Of a DNA stretch of 19,618 nucleotides, positions 8,021 through 15,349 are shown in pieces. The notes below the pieces were generated by a model. That model did no database searches and was not told where the DNA came from. It saw only the letters and a program-made list of their open reading frames with translations. The first letter of the stretch is position 1. Each line of letters begins with the position of its first letter. Position numbers and translations under genes: made by a program. Source of the DNA: Actinomycetes bacterium (lineage in GTDB: Bacteria; Actinomycetota; Coriobacteriia; Coriobacteriales; Eggerthellaceae); the NCBI GenBank assembly GCA_023403475.1, contig JAEYEL010000087.1:1-19618 (forward strand). Direction: 5' to 3'.

Positions 8021-8542
8021 ATGAGCGATTTGCTTGCCCAGCTGTGGACGCCGGAGTTACAGTCCGCCTTCACGGTCGTCGTCGTGTTGCTCGTCATTCT
8101 GTACGTGCTTTCCATTGTGTGGGTGGTGCGCGACGCGTACATGCGCGGGTCATACTGGTACGTATGGGCCGTCGTGGCGCTGGTTCCGCTGCTCGGCGTT
8201 ATAGCCTACTGCCTGCTGCGTCCGCCACTTCTGCAGATAGACCGCGACGAGCAGGAGCTTGAGATAGCACTCAAGCAGCGCGAGCTCATGAAATACGGCG
8301 AATGCGCGAATTGCGGATACCCGGTCGAGTCTGATTACGTTCTATGCCCGAACTGCCATCAGCGACTGAAGAACCTATGCGGTCACTGCGGGCATGCGCT
8401 CGATCCGTCGTGGACGGTGTGCCCGTACTGCGCCACTCCCGTAGGCGGCGCTCAGCAGCGCGCGGCGTCACCGCGTCGGCATGCCGCTTCGCCGCAAAGG
8501 CAGCCTCGTCAGCGGGGTTCTTACTCGGTCGAAGAGGTATAA
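8021..8542 (+). CDS. Membrane-anchored double zinc-ribbon protein, function unknown
   Basis: The product has 173 residues. Two hydrophobic segments (about 17-36 and 46-66) resemble the two-helix membrane anchor seen in PLDc_N-like small proteins. A charged helix (about 73-92) is followed by two consecutive zinc ribbons: Cys95/Cys98 with Cys109/Cys112, then Cys120/Cys123 with Cys134/Cys137. Each has the CxxC-(10)-CxxC spacing of the zinc-ribbon/DZR type. The C-terminal 30 residues are Gln/Arg/Pro/Ala-rich and likely disordered. The start ATG 8021 is preceded by AGAGGAAG. The gene has its own promoter and terminator, so it is monocistronic. A cytoplasmic zinc-ribbon module tethered to the membrane is clear from sequence; the partner or process is unknown. 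Confidence 0.85.
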   Translation: MSDLLAQLWTPELQSAFTVVVVLLVILYVLSIVWVVRDAYMRGSYWYVWAVVALVPLLGVIAYCLLRPPLLQIDRDEQELEIALKQRELMKYGECANCGYPVESDYVLCPNCHQRLKNLCGHCGHALDPSWTVCPYCATPVGGAQQRAASPRRHAASPQRQPRQRGSYSVEEV

Positions 8543-8563
8543 GCATTCCGACCGGTCGTTTCG

Positions 8564-8592
8564 CGAAGCCGCTTTTCAAGCGGCTTCGTTTT
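8564..8592 (+). terminator. Intrinsic terminator after the zinc-ribbon gene
   Basis: A perfect 11-base stem, CGAAGCCGCTT (8564-8574) with AAGCGGCTTCG (8578-8588), has a TTC loop and is followed by TTTT. It lies 21 bases after the stop codon. This is the clearest Rho-independent terminator in the window. Confidence 0.88.
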
Positions 8593-8614
8593 CGATAGGC
8601 AAATAGCGTTGAGA

Positions 8615-8642
8615 GTGCAGGCGCTTTGTGCGCGCCCGGCAC
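8615..8642 (+). promoter_or_regulatory. Hairpin immediately upstream of the thrS ribosome binding site
   Basis: GTGC-A-GGCGC (8615-8624) can fold on GCGCC-CG-GCAC (8632-8642) with a 7-base loop. The Shine-Dalgarno stretch GAGAAAGGA follows directly. E. coli thrS is controlled by operator hairpins in its leader, but no anticodon-like match to that operator can be claimed here. Confidence 0.3.
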
Positions 8643-8657
8643 GAGAAAGGATGAAGC

Positions 8658-10571
8658 ATGAACATCGTAGTGCCAGACGGTTCCGTCAAAGAGCTTGAGG
8701 AGAGCGCAACCGTTGCAGACGTTGCGGCCGCCATCGGCGCAGGTCTTGCGAAAGCGGCGCTTGCGGGCATCGTGAACGACGTGCCGGTCGATCTTTCCGC
8801 TCCGGTGAAAGACGGCGATTCGGTTGCCATCGTCACGGCGAAATCGCCCGAAGGCTTGGAGCTTCTTCGCCATTCTGCGGCGCATGTCATGGCCGCCGCC
8901 TTGGTCGATCTGTACGGCAAGGTGGAGTTCGGCGTGGGGCCTGCCATAGAGGACGGCTTCTACTACGACGTGAAGACGGACCGTGCGCTTTCGTCTGATG
9001 ATTTCGCGGCCGTCGAGGCGCGTGTGGCAGAAATCGTAGCCGCCGATATACCCTTCGAGCGCAGCGTGGTCACCCGTGCCGAGGCCGAAAAGGTCTTCGC
9101 CGAACAGCCGCTCAAGCTCGAGCTTATTGCCGAGCTACCGCAAGACGCCGTCATCACCACCTACCGCATCGGCAGCTTTGTGGATTTGTGCAAAGGTCCG
9201 CACCTTCCCTCTACGGGCAAGGTTGGCGCGTTCAAGCTCACCAAGATCGCCGGCGCCTATTGGAAGGGCGACTCTGCCCGCGAGATGCTCACGCGCATCT
9301 ACGGCACCGCGTTCTTCAAGCAGAAGGAGCTTGACGAGCATCTGCGCAACCTCGAGGAAGCCGAGAAACGCGATCATCGCAAGCTAGGTCGCGAACTGGG
9401 CATTTACATGATGGATCCCATGGCGGGCGTGGGTTTGCCGCTCTACCTTCCCAAAGGTGCGCGTGTCATCCGCACGCTGCAGGAATGGCTGCGGCGCGAT
9501 TTGTACGAGCGCGGTTACGAAGAGGTCATCACTCCGCACATCTACAACGCCGACGTGTGGAAGACAAGCGGGCACTATGGCTTCTACCACGACAACATGT
9601 ACTTCTTCAACATCAACGAGGGTACCGAGGAAGAGCCGCGCCTTTCCGAATACGGCGTGAAGCCTATGAACTGTCCGGGGCATGTGATGCTCTACAAAAA
9701 CGAGCTGCATTCCTATCGCGATTTGCCCCTGCGCTACTTCGAGTTCGGCACGGTGTATCGCCACGAGATGAGCGGTGTGGTGCACGGCCTTCTGCGCGCC
9801 CGCGGGTTCACGCAAGACGACGCGCACGTGTTCTGCACGAAAGACCAGGTGGTAGACGAGGTGGTTGCCATCCTCGATCTGGTCGACCACATCATGGGCA
9901 CGTTCGGCTTCGCCTACGAAGCGGAAATTTCCACGCGTCCTGAAAAAAGCATCGGCACCGACGATATGTGGGAACACGCCACGAACACGCTCAAGGAAGC
10001 GTGCGCGCGCCACGACCTGCCCTATGAGATCAACGAAGGCGACGGTGCGTTTTACGGGCCCAAGATCGACATCAAGGTGAAAGACGCCATCGGGCGCACC
10101 TGGCAGTGCTCTACCGTGCAGGTCGATTTCAACCTGCCGGAGCGCTTCGATCTGACCTATCGCACCGAGGACAACACCGAAGAGCGCCCCTGGATGCTCC
10201 ACCGTGCTATCTTCGGCTCCATCGAGCGCTTTTTGGGCATCCTCATCGAGCACTACGCAGGAGCCTTGCCGCTGTGGCTTGCTCCTGTGCAGGTGGTCGT
10301 GCTGCCCATCGCCGACCGTCACAAGGAGGCGGCGGCCGATCTGGCCGCGAAGGTCAAGGACAGCGGCGGTCGCGTTGAGATTTACGACCAGAACGAGCCT
10401 ATGCGCGTGAAGATAGCCAAGGCGCAAAGCCAGAAAATTCCCTACATGGTGGTTTTAGGCGACAAGGAAGTGGAAAGCGGCACCATAAGCGTCCGCGACC
10501 GCCACGAGGGCGACCAGGGCACTTGGGAAGTGCAGAAGCTGCTCGACATCATAGCCGAAGCAGCTCTGTAG
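8658..10571 (+). CDS. thrS: Threonyl-tRNA synthetase (class II)
   Basis: ThrRS charges tRNA-Thr and clears Ser-tRNA-Thr. The 637-residue product has the full architecture. A TGS domain covers residues 1-61. The second domain is the editing domain, with His72 and His76 (HSAAH) and Cys178/His182 (CKGPH). The class II catalytic core carries the zinc ligands Cys339 (MNCPGH), His390 (QDDAH) and His517 (LHRA), with spacing matching E. coli C334/H385/H511. The anticodon-binding domain follows from about 535. The ATG at 8658 has AGAAAGGA upstream. The gene sits alone behind a strong terminator, and no T-box motif is visible upstream. The downstream gene is convergent. Confidence 0.98.
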   Translation: MNIVVPDGSVKELEESATVADVAAAIGAGLAKAALAGIVNDVPVDLSAPVKDGDSVAIVTAKSPEGLELLRHSAAHVMAAALVDLYGKVEFGVGPAIEDGFYYDVKTDRALSSDDFAAVEARVAEIVAADIPFERSVVTRAEAEKVFAEQPLKLELIAELPQDAVITTYRIGSFVDLCKGPHLPSTGKVGAFKLTKIAGAYWKGDSAREMLTRIYGTAFFKQKELDEHLRNLEEAEKRDHRKLGRELGIYMMDPMAGVGLPLYLPKGARVIRTLQEWLRRDLYERGYEEVITPHIYNADVWKTSGHYGFYHDNMYFFNINEGTEEEPRLSEYGVKPMNCPGHVMLYKNELHSYRDLPLRYFEFGTVYRHEMSGVVHGLLRARGFTQDDAHVFCTKDQVVDEVVAILDLVDHIMGTFGFAYEAEISTRPEKSIGTDDMWEHATNTLKEACARHDLPYEINEGDGAFYGPKIDIKVKDAIGRTWQCSTVQVDFNLPERFDLTYRTEDNTEERPWMLHRAIFGSIERFLGILIEHYAGALPLWLAPVQVVVLPIADRHKEAAADLAAKVKDSGGRVEIYDQNEPMRVKIAKAQSQKIPYMVVLGDKEVESGTISVRDRHEGDQGTWEVQKLLDIIAEAAL

Positions 10572-10640
10572 CGTTCAATATCGTGCCTTCGGTGTCTCCA
10601 AAGGTTGATGTCGAGGGCGCAGATTTCTCACGGAATCTGA

Positions 10641-10670
10641 GCGACAATGTTTCACGTGAAACATTGTCGC
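10641..10670. promoter_or_regulatory. parS-like ParB site in a 30-base perfect palindrome
   Basis: The core TGTTTCACGTGAAACA (10648-10663) is the consensus parS sequence bound by chromosomal ParB/Spo0J. The palindrome continues perfectly for 7 more bases on each side (GCGACAA..TTGTCGC), giving 30 bases in total. It lies about 70 bases after the thrS stop in the gap between convergent genes. There is no T-run next to it, so it is not a typical terminator, although the transcript could fold. Confidence 0.85.
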
Positions 10671-10752
10671 CAAAGATTGATACCAAAAGCTCAAGCTTCT
10701 CCTTTTCTGCGATCAACCAAGCGGACGGCTCCGAGGTGCTCGAAATCCTTTG

Positions 10753-10787
10753 CGATTTTCGTCAAAAGGGCGATGACGACAAAATCG
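10753..10787. repeat. Inverted repeat between thrS and the antiporter gene
   Basis: CGATTTTCGTC (10753-10763) is complementary to GACGACAAAATCG (10775-10787) apart from a 2-base bulge. It lies between two convergent stop codons and may contribute to termination on either strand, but neither side has a proper T-run after the stem. Confidence 0.35.
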
Positions 10788-10839
10788 GAGGTGCCATGCT
10801 TGCGTCGGGGATGAGCCATAGCGAAAAACAGCGAGATGG

Positions 10840-12387
10840 CTATTCACGTTCGCTGGAAGAGGGTTCTGCATCGTTCACCCTGCTGAGCTCGCGCATCCGC
10901 TCGTTGTATTCTTGCAGGGCGCGTTTCGCTATACGCTGCCTGCGAGCCTCGTTCCCGTTTTGCGCGGCTATCTCCTGCGCGGCGGCGTCGAGGGCCTCGT
11001 CGAGCAGGCGCTTCCGGTTGCTCTTCCGCTGCAAGGCGAAGGCGGCGTCCTGCCAGGGAATATCCTCTCCCTGCGCAGCGCTTCTTCGCGCCGCTCGCCG
11101 TGCTGCGACCTCTTGTCTGGCCATCATGCGCTCAAGCTCCCAGTGGTCGTGGATAATTTGACCGATGTCGGCGGGGTGCGCGGCTATCTCGCGAGCGGCT
11201 TCGATGGGCTTGGCGTCGGCGACGCGGTAGGTTACCGATGCGAGCAGCGGCATAAGGAACACGGTCACGGCCCCTGCGGCAACGAGCACGCTCGCGAGGC
11301 TTTGCGACATAGAGCCTGCGTTGACCGCAACCGAGGTGACGGCCACGATAAGCGGAAGCGCCGTCGTGCAGTACAGTGCGACGGTCAGACGGCTGTGCGC
11401 CGAAAGGTCGCGCGTGTCCTTCCCGGTGGAAAGGGCTGTAACTATGGGCACGGCGCGTATGAGCAAAAGCATAACGATGAAGCCCGCGAGCAGAAGGGGT
11501 CTTGCAAGCACGGCCGCAAGGTCGATCTTCGCACCCGATACCACGAAGAACAGCGGAATGAAAAAGCCGTAGCCTATGCCGTCGAGCTTCATTTCAAGAC
11601 CGTCGTTGCCTTCGGGGATGACGTAGCGTAAGATGAACCCTGCCGCAAACGCGCCGAGCACGATGTCGAGATCGAACACGGCAGATAAGGTCACAAGCGT
11701 CACCAATAGAAGAACGGTCGAGCGAACCATGGTCTGCGAGGTGGTGTTCGCGTTGGCCGAAAGGAAGCCGAAGATCCGATGGCCTGCCTTGCGCGCCCGC
11801 GCGGGCACGACGGCGGCGAGCACGCAAAGCGCAAGGAACACGGCGAGTATGAGCAGCGTCTTCCATTCGGCTCGCGTGGAGAGCAGAAGCGCCATGGCCA
11901 AAATGGGGCACAACTCGCCCCATGTGCCGTAAGCCAGAATAGATTCGCCGATGCGCGAGCGCAAAAGCCCTCGCTCCTTGAGTATGGGCATGAGCGCCCC
12001 TAAGGCCGTGGTGGTAAGGGCTATTGCCATGGCCGTGCGTTCAAGGTGGTTCTCCTTGAGGCTGGGGAAGAACCCCATGATAAGAAACGCGACGATAAAC
12101 GAGACGGCCCACGTGGCGAACCCGCGCTTTCCTTGGGATCCCGTGAGGCTTTTCGGGTCTATCTCAAACCCGGCGAGCAGGAACAAAAAAGCTAGACCGA
12201 GGTCGGAAAGCAGGCTCACGGAATCGGAGAGATGCACCCAACCCGCAGCGTAAGGACCTGTCAACGCGCCTGCTACAAGCAGAAACACGGTTTCGGGAAC
12301 AAGTTTGCCCGGCACGAGACGCGCAAGGAGCGGACAGGCGAACGCTACAAGCGCGATGACGCACAAAGACACAAGATCGGCGGTCAT
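10840..12387 (-). CDS. CPA2-family cation/proton antiporter
   Basis: The 515-residue integral membrane protein has roughly 12-13 hydrophobic segments up to about residue 390. The pattern matches monovalent cation:proton antiporter-2 (KefB/NapA-like) proteins: an early LVPETVFLLVAGALTGPY block, LGLAFLFLLAGFEID, and the core segment DLDIVLGAFAAGFILRYVIP. The last 125 residues are hydrophilic, strongly helical and Arg/Ala/Glu-rich with no recognisable RCK/TrkA-N nucleotide fold, so gating by NAD is not indicated. The start ATG 12387 lies 10 bases after the patatin stop codon, implying co-transcription with it. Its ribosome binding site is weak (AGAGAAAA). Likely exports Na+ or K+ in exchange for protons; ion specificity cannot be read from sequence. 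Confidence 0.85.
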   Translation of the reverse strand: MTADLVSLCVIALVAFACPLLARLVPGKLVPETVFLLVAGALTGPYAAGWVHLSDSVSLLSDLGLAFLFLLAGFEIDPKSLTGSQGKRGFATWAVSFIVAFLIMGFFPSLKENHLERTAMAIALTTTALGALMPILKERGLLRSRIGESILAYGTWGELCPILAMALLLSTRAEWKTLLILAVFLALCVLAAVVPARARKAGHRIFGFLSANANTTSQTMVRSTVLLLVTLVTLSAVFDLDIVLGAFAAGFILRYVIPEGNDGLEMKLDGIGYGFFIPLFFVVSGAKIDLAAVLARPLLLAGFIVMLLLIRAVPIVTALSTGKDTRDLSAHSRLTVALYCTTALPLIVAVTSVAVNAGSMSQSLASVLVAAGAVTVFLMPLLASVTYRVADAKPIEAAREIAAHPADIGQIIHDHWELERMMARQEVAARRAARRSAAQGEDIPWQDAAFALQRKSNRKRLLDEALDAAAQEIAAQNGNEARRQRIAKRALQEYNERMRELSRVNDAEPSSSERE

Positions 12388-12397
12388 GGCGTTTTCT

Positions 12398-13402
12398 CTA
12401 GCTTTCGAGATATCGCTTAAGGGCGTTCCACGAGCGGGCGGCCGTTTCGTATCCTTGCTCGTAAAGGGCGAAGAGCTTGTCGGGGTCTTTCTCCATGCTC
12501 GAAACGGTCACGGGTTCGGGCGGGCGCAGCATGAAGATGCGGCCTTCCTCGTGCAGGTGGGGCAGCGCCCGGTACGTGCGGTTGTACTCGTAGTGCCGGT
12601 ACGCCAGCCTGTCGAGGTAGTAGGGGTAGTCGCGGTAGCGCTGCCGCAGAAGGGCCATGAGCTTGTTGGGACCTTTCACGTAGTCTGCCGCCTGCGTAAG
12701 CACCACGATGTGCTTTTTCGCGCCTGTGAGCATGGAATAGACGATGGGAACGCTGTCGCAGGTTCCGCCGTCGAGCAGAAGCTTGCCGTCGGTTTCGACC
12801 GTTTGGCTTACAAGCGGCATGGACGACGATGCAACAAGGTAGGGAATGTCGGCGCGCGCGTCGCGAAACTCGTGGTAGTCGGCTTCGCCCGTTTTCAGAT
12901 TGCTTGAAACGGCGGTAAGCTTCATGGGGGACTCGTCGAACGCGTCGTAGTTGTAAGGGTCGAGCCGGTTGGGAATCTCGTCGAAGGCGAAGGCGCGTCC
13001 ATGGGCGTTGCCGGTGCGAACGAAGCTCTTCATGGAAAGGTAGCGCCAATCGTCGCAGTACTTGACGTTCAGGTAGCAGGCGCGGCCTACTTGACCCGCG
13101 ACGTAGTTGTAGCCGACAAGCGCCCCTGCCGACACGCCTATCACGCGTTCGCAGAAAAGCTTTTTATCCATGAAAAAGTCGAGTACTCCTGCGGTGAATT
13201 GCCCGCGCATGGCTCCGCCCTCCAGAACGAGGTTGACGGCCATGGTGTCTTGCCCGCGCCAAACGGGTTGCTGGAGTTCGGCTGCGCCGTCTTGTCTGCA
13301 GCCGCGCTGCACGCCCTCGCAGGCCTCTTCTCCCGCGTTCCCGCCGACGGGTCTTTCACCCGTCAGCGCCTCGGTGAGCTCTTCGGAGCCTTCCGTGTCC
13401 AT
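12398..13402 (-). CDS. Patatin-like phospholipase family protein (YjjU-type)
   Basis: This is a predicted serine lipid hydrolase with a Ser-Asp dyad. The oxyanion loop is EGGAMRG (residues 61-67), the nucleophile is Ser91 in GVSAG, and the catalytic Asp211 lies in DGG, in the order and spacing of bacterial patatins. No signal peptide or membrane segment is seen, so a cytoplasmic location is likely. The start ATG 13402 has a strong Shine-Dalgarno (GGAAGGAAAGG) but gives about 53 hydrophilic residues before the domain. The ATG at 13243 (MAVNLVLEGGAMRG) would give the family's usual start but has a poorer ribosome binding site. The antiporter gene follows after 10 bases. Substrate unknown; phospholipid or lysophospholipid is the family expectation. 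Confidence 0.88.
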   Translation of the reverse strand: MDTEGSEELTEALTGERPVGGNAGEEACEGVQRGCRQDGAAELQQPVWRGQDTMAVNLVLEGGAMRGQFTAGVLDFFMDKKLFCERVIGVSAGALVGYNYVAGQVGRACYLNVKYCDDWRYLSMKSFVRTGNAHGRAFAFDEIPNRLDPYNYDAFDESPMKLTAVSSNLKTGEADYHEFRDARADIPYLVASSSMPLVSQTVETDGKLLLDGGTCDSVPIVYSMLTGAKKHIVVLTQAADYVKGPNKLMALLRQRYRDYPYYLDRLAYRHYEYNRTYRALPHLHEEGRIFMLRPPEPVTVSSMEKDPDKLFALYEQGYETAARSWNALKRYLES

Positions 13403-13530
13403 AGCGCCTTTCCTTCCGTTTTCTGTCGCCGCGCCGTTCGGTACCTTCTCTTCGTCCTCCGTCGTCGCTTGGTGCGCTCTCTTCGCCCTCCGTCGCCACG
13501 CCGCTTGGCACCTTCACTCCGTTCCCTGTC

Positions 13531-13536
13531 ATTATA
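13531..13536 (-). promoter_or_regulatory. Probable -10 element for the patatin-antiporter unit
   Basis: On the minus strand this is TATAAT. The -35 is poor (GCCACA at 16 bases). The 6-base inverted repeat TGCCGC-ATGTG-GCGGCA at 13546-13562 covers the -35 region and could be an operator. Confidence 0.45.
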
Positions 13537-13621
13537 CCGTTCCCGTGCCGCATGTGGCGGCAATTCCAACGTTTGCCGCAACGGTCTGCAAACAAGCCCT
13601 TCTCTATGGTGCGATTAAGGG

Positions 13622-13627
13622 TACAAT
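13622..13627 (+). promoter_or_regulatory. Possible -10 element for trxA
   Basis: TACAAT is the best -10 match upstream of trxA. No convincing -35 or TGN extension accompanies it, so the call is tentative. Confidence 0.3.
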
Positions 13628-13810
13628 GGTTTCGCTATCGGCGGGGTCGGCGGCCTTTCCTACAGCGCGTGCCGCGCGGGCGTCCCTGCTGCGTGCGTCG
13701 TGCAGGCTTTCCTGCAACGTGAGTTGTGCGCGGGGTTCCCTGCAGCGCGCGCCAAAGCGACGTTTTCGTAACGGCGCGCGGGCAGAAAGGAGCACCGACC
13801 AGTACAAGCA

Positions 13811-13836
13811 TGCAGGGCGCAACGTTTCGCCCTGCA
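13811..13836 (+). promoter_or_regulatory. Perfect hairpin directly before the trxA ribosome binding site
   Basis: TGCAGGGCG (13811-13819) pairs perfectly with CGCCCTGCA (13828-13836) around an 8-base loop. AAGGAGG (13843-13849) and ATG 13858 follow. It could stabilise the mRNA or modulate translation. There is no T-run, so it is not a terminator. Confidence 0.45.
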
Positions 13837-13857
13837 AACAAGAAGGAGGCAGTCAAC

Positions 13858-14166
13858 ATGAGCGAAATCGTTTCTTCAGCTGATTTTCAGACCAAGGTTC
13901 TCGATGCGCAAGGCCCTGTACTCGTGGACTTCTTCGCCACGTGGTGCGGGCCGTGCAAGATGCTTGCGCCGACCATCGATCAGGTGGCGGAAGAGATGGC
14001 GGGGAAGGCCCAGGTCTACAAGCTCGACATAGATCAAAGCCCCGATGTCGCCCGCGCCTACGGCGTTATGAGCGTTCCGACGCTCATCGTGTTCGAAGGC
14101 GGCCAGGTGAAACGACAGGCCGTCGGCGTTCAGCCGAAGCCGCGTATCCTCGAGATGCTGGGCTAG
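13858..14166 (+). CDS. trxA: Thioredoxin
   Basis: This cytoplasmic disulfide reductase has 102 residues, the usual size. The active site WCGPC has Cys30 and Cys33, and the cis-proline is Pro74 in SVPT. The fold elements VLVDFFATWCGPCK and PTLIVFEGGQ are standard. The ATG at 13858 has a strong AAGGAGG Shine-Dalgarno. The frame is open upstream to 13726, but that part has no family similarity. trxB starts one base after the stop, so reductase and substrate are made together. Confidence 0.97.
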   Translation: MSEIVSSADFQTKVLDAQGPVLVDFFATWCGPCKMLAPTIDQVAEEMAGKAQVYKLDIDQSPDVARAYGVMSVPTLIVFEGGQVKRQAVGVQPKPRILEMLG

Positions 14167-14167
14167 C

Positions 14168-15127
14168 ATGTTTGTGAACACCGTACCGGATATGACGGCA
14201 ATAGGGTCAGGCAATGTGCTGGACATGGCAGTGATAGGGGCAGGCCCTGCGGGGCTTGCGGCGGGGTTGTATGCTGCTCGCGCCGGGCTTTCCGTTGCTA
14301 TTTTCGAACGCATCGTTCCCGGCGGGCAGCTGGGACAAACGGAACATATGGACAACTACCCCGGCTTTCCCGAAGGGGCGAACGGCTTCGAGCTTGCGCT
14401 CGCCATGAAGCAGCAAGCCGACCGCTTTGGAGCCAAGCATATAGAAGAAGAGGTCACGGCCGTCGATTTCGCGGTGGAGCCGAAGATTCTGCGAACCCCG
14501 TTTTCCGAATATCGGGCAAAAAGCGTGGTTGTTGCCACGGGCGCTCGCCCGCGCCGTTTGGGGCTGGAGCTTGAGGACGAGCTCACGGGTCGCGGCGTAT
14601 CCTACTGCGCCACCTGCGACGGGAACTTCTTCCGCGACCGCGACGTGGTGGTGGTGGGCGGCGGCAACACGGCGGCTGCCGACGCCATTTACCTTGCGCG
14701 CATCTGCCGCAAGGTGTACGTGGTGCATCGGCGCGACAAGCTCCGCGCCACCGCCGTGTACCACAAGCGGCTCGCGGACACGCCGAATTTGGAGTTCGTG
14801 TGGAACGCGCAGGTGCGCGAGCTCTTAGCGGAAGACGGCGCTCTTTCGGGCGTGCGCGTTGAGTTGACGACGACCGACGAAGTGCGCGACATTCCGTGTT
14901 CGGGTCTGTTCGTGGCCGTGGGCATCCAACCGAACACCGAGTTTTTAGAAGGCGCGCTTCAGCTTGACGAGACGGGATACATTATGGCGGGGGAGTCGGG
15001 CAGGACCGACATTCCCGGCGTGTACGCTGCGGGCGATGTGCGCACGAAGACGCTGCGCCAGGTTGTGACGGCGGTAGCCGACGGCGCCGTATGCGCCGAG
15101 GGCGCGGCGGAGTACCTGGCGCTGTAG
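14168..15127 (+). CDS. trxB: Thioredoxin-disulfide reductase
   Basis: This FAD enzyme passes electrons from NADPH to thioredoxin. The product has 319 residues, typical for low-molecular-weight TrxR. The FAD-binding GAGPAG is at 24-29, the redox centre CATC at Cys147 and Cys150, the NADPH-binding GGGNTA at 164-169, and the NADPH-phosphate motif HRRDKLRA at 187-194. The C-terminal FAD motif GVYAAGDVR precedes LRQVVTAVADGAVCAEGAA. The start at ATG 14168 is one base after trxA; the first 18 residues are longer than usual, so a start a few codons downstream is possible. The 3' end has been copied just downstream. Confidence 0.96.
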   Translation: MFVNTVPDMTAIGSGNVLDMAVIGAGPAGLAAGLYAARAGLSVAIFERIVPGGQLGQTEHMDNYPGFPEGANGFELALAMKQQADRFGAKHIEEEVTAVDFAVEPKILRTPFSEYRAKSVVVATGARPRRLGLELEDELTGRGVSYCATCDGNFFRDRDVVVVGGGNTAAADAIYLARICRKVYVVHRRDKLRATAVYHKRLADTPNLEFVWNAQVRELLAEDGALSGVRVELTTTDEVRDIPCSGLFVAVGIQPNTEFLEGALQLDETGYIMAGESGRTDIPGVYAAGDVRTKTLRQVVTAVADGAVCAEGAAEYLAL

Positions 15128-15147
15128 GGGGGCGGCACCGTTTGCGG

Positions 15148-15214
15148 CGAAGGCGCTGCGCCAGGTTGCGGCGGCGGTAACCGAGGGCGCCGTATGCGGC
15201 GAGGGGGCGGCGGA
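15148..15214 (+). pseudogene. Decayed tandem copy of the trxB 3' end
   Basis: Bases 15148-15214 match 15045-15111 inside trxB at 60 of 67 positions, with no gaps and an offset of 103 bases. Both encode the C-terminal stretch LRQV..AV..GAV. The copy lies after the trxB stop, is not in frame with it, and has no start of its own. It is most simply a remnant of a tandem duplication. Confidence 0.8.
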
Positions 15215-15285
15215 TTGTTCGGCAACTCTGTTTGCGCCCTCTTCGCGGAAACGCGGCGCACCTTGCTGCGCACCGCGTCGGCTTC

Positions 15286-15294
15286 TGCTATCAT
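15286..15294 (+). promoter_or_regulatory. Extended -10 promoter for prfA-prmC
   Basis: TGC plus TATCAT (15289-15294) makes an extended -10. No good -35 is present. A bulged hairpin (CGCGGCGCA at 15252-15260 with TGCG-CA-CCGCG at 15267-15277) overlaps the -35 region and may be a weak terminator for trxAB. Confidence 0.5.
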
Positions 15295-15349
15295 ATAGTG
15301 TTGCGCAATTTGCCAAGAACACATTCACGTACGAAGGAACAGGCGTCAC

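Larger units (their letters stand above)
13403..13857. other. 455-base divergent intergenic region between the patatin gene and trxA
   Basis: No gene is supported here. The patatin-proximal half holds a degenerate direct repeat on the theme CTCTTCG(T/C)CCTCCGTCG...GCTTGG (about 13448-13511). The middle holds probable promoters for both directions, with a short inverted repeat TGCCGC/GCGGCA (13546-13562). The trxA-proximal half is rich in TGCAGG/CCTGCA inverted repeats, for example in GTGCAGGCTTTCCTGCA near 13700. The trxA leader would be long, about 225 bases. Confidence 0.6.

Noticed and set aside
10523..11161. Plus-strand frame overlapping the thrS end that reads through the parS palindrome as DNVSRETL
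   Set aside because: It starts inside thrS, runs antisense into the antiporter gene and has no coding support. The VSRET resemblance to PrmC comes from the shared palindrome.
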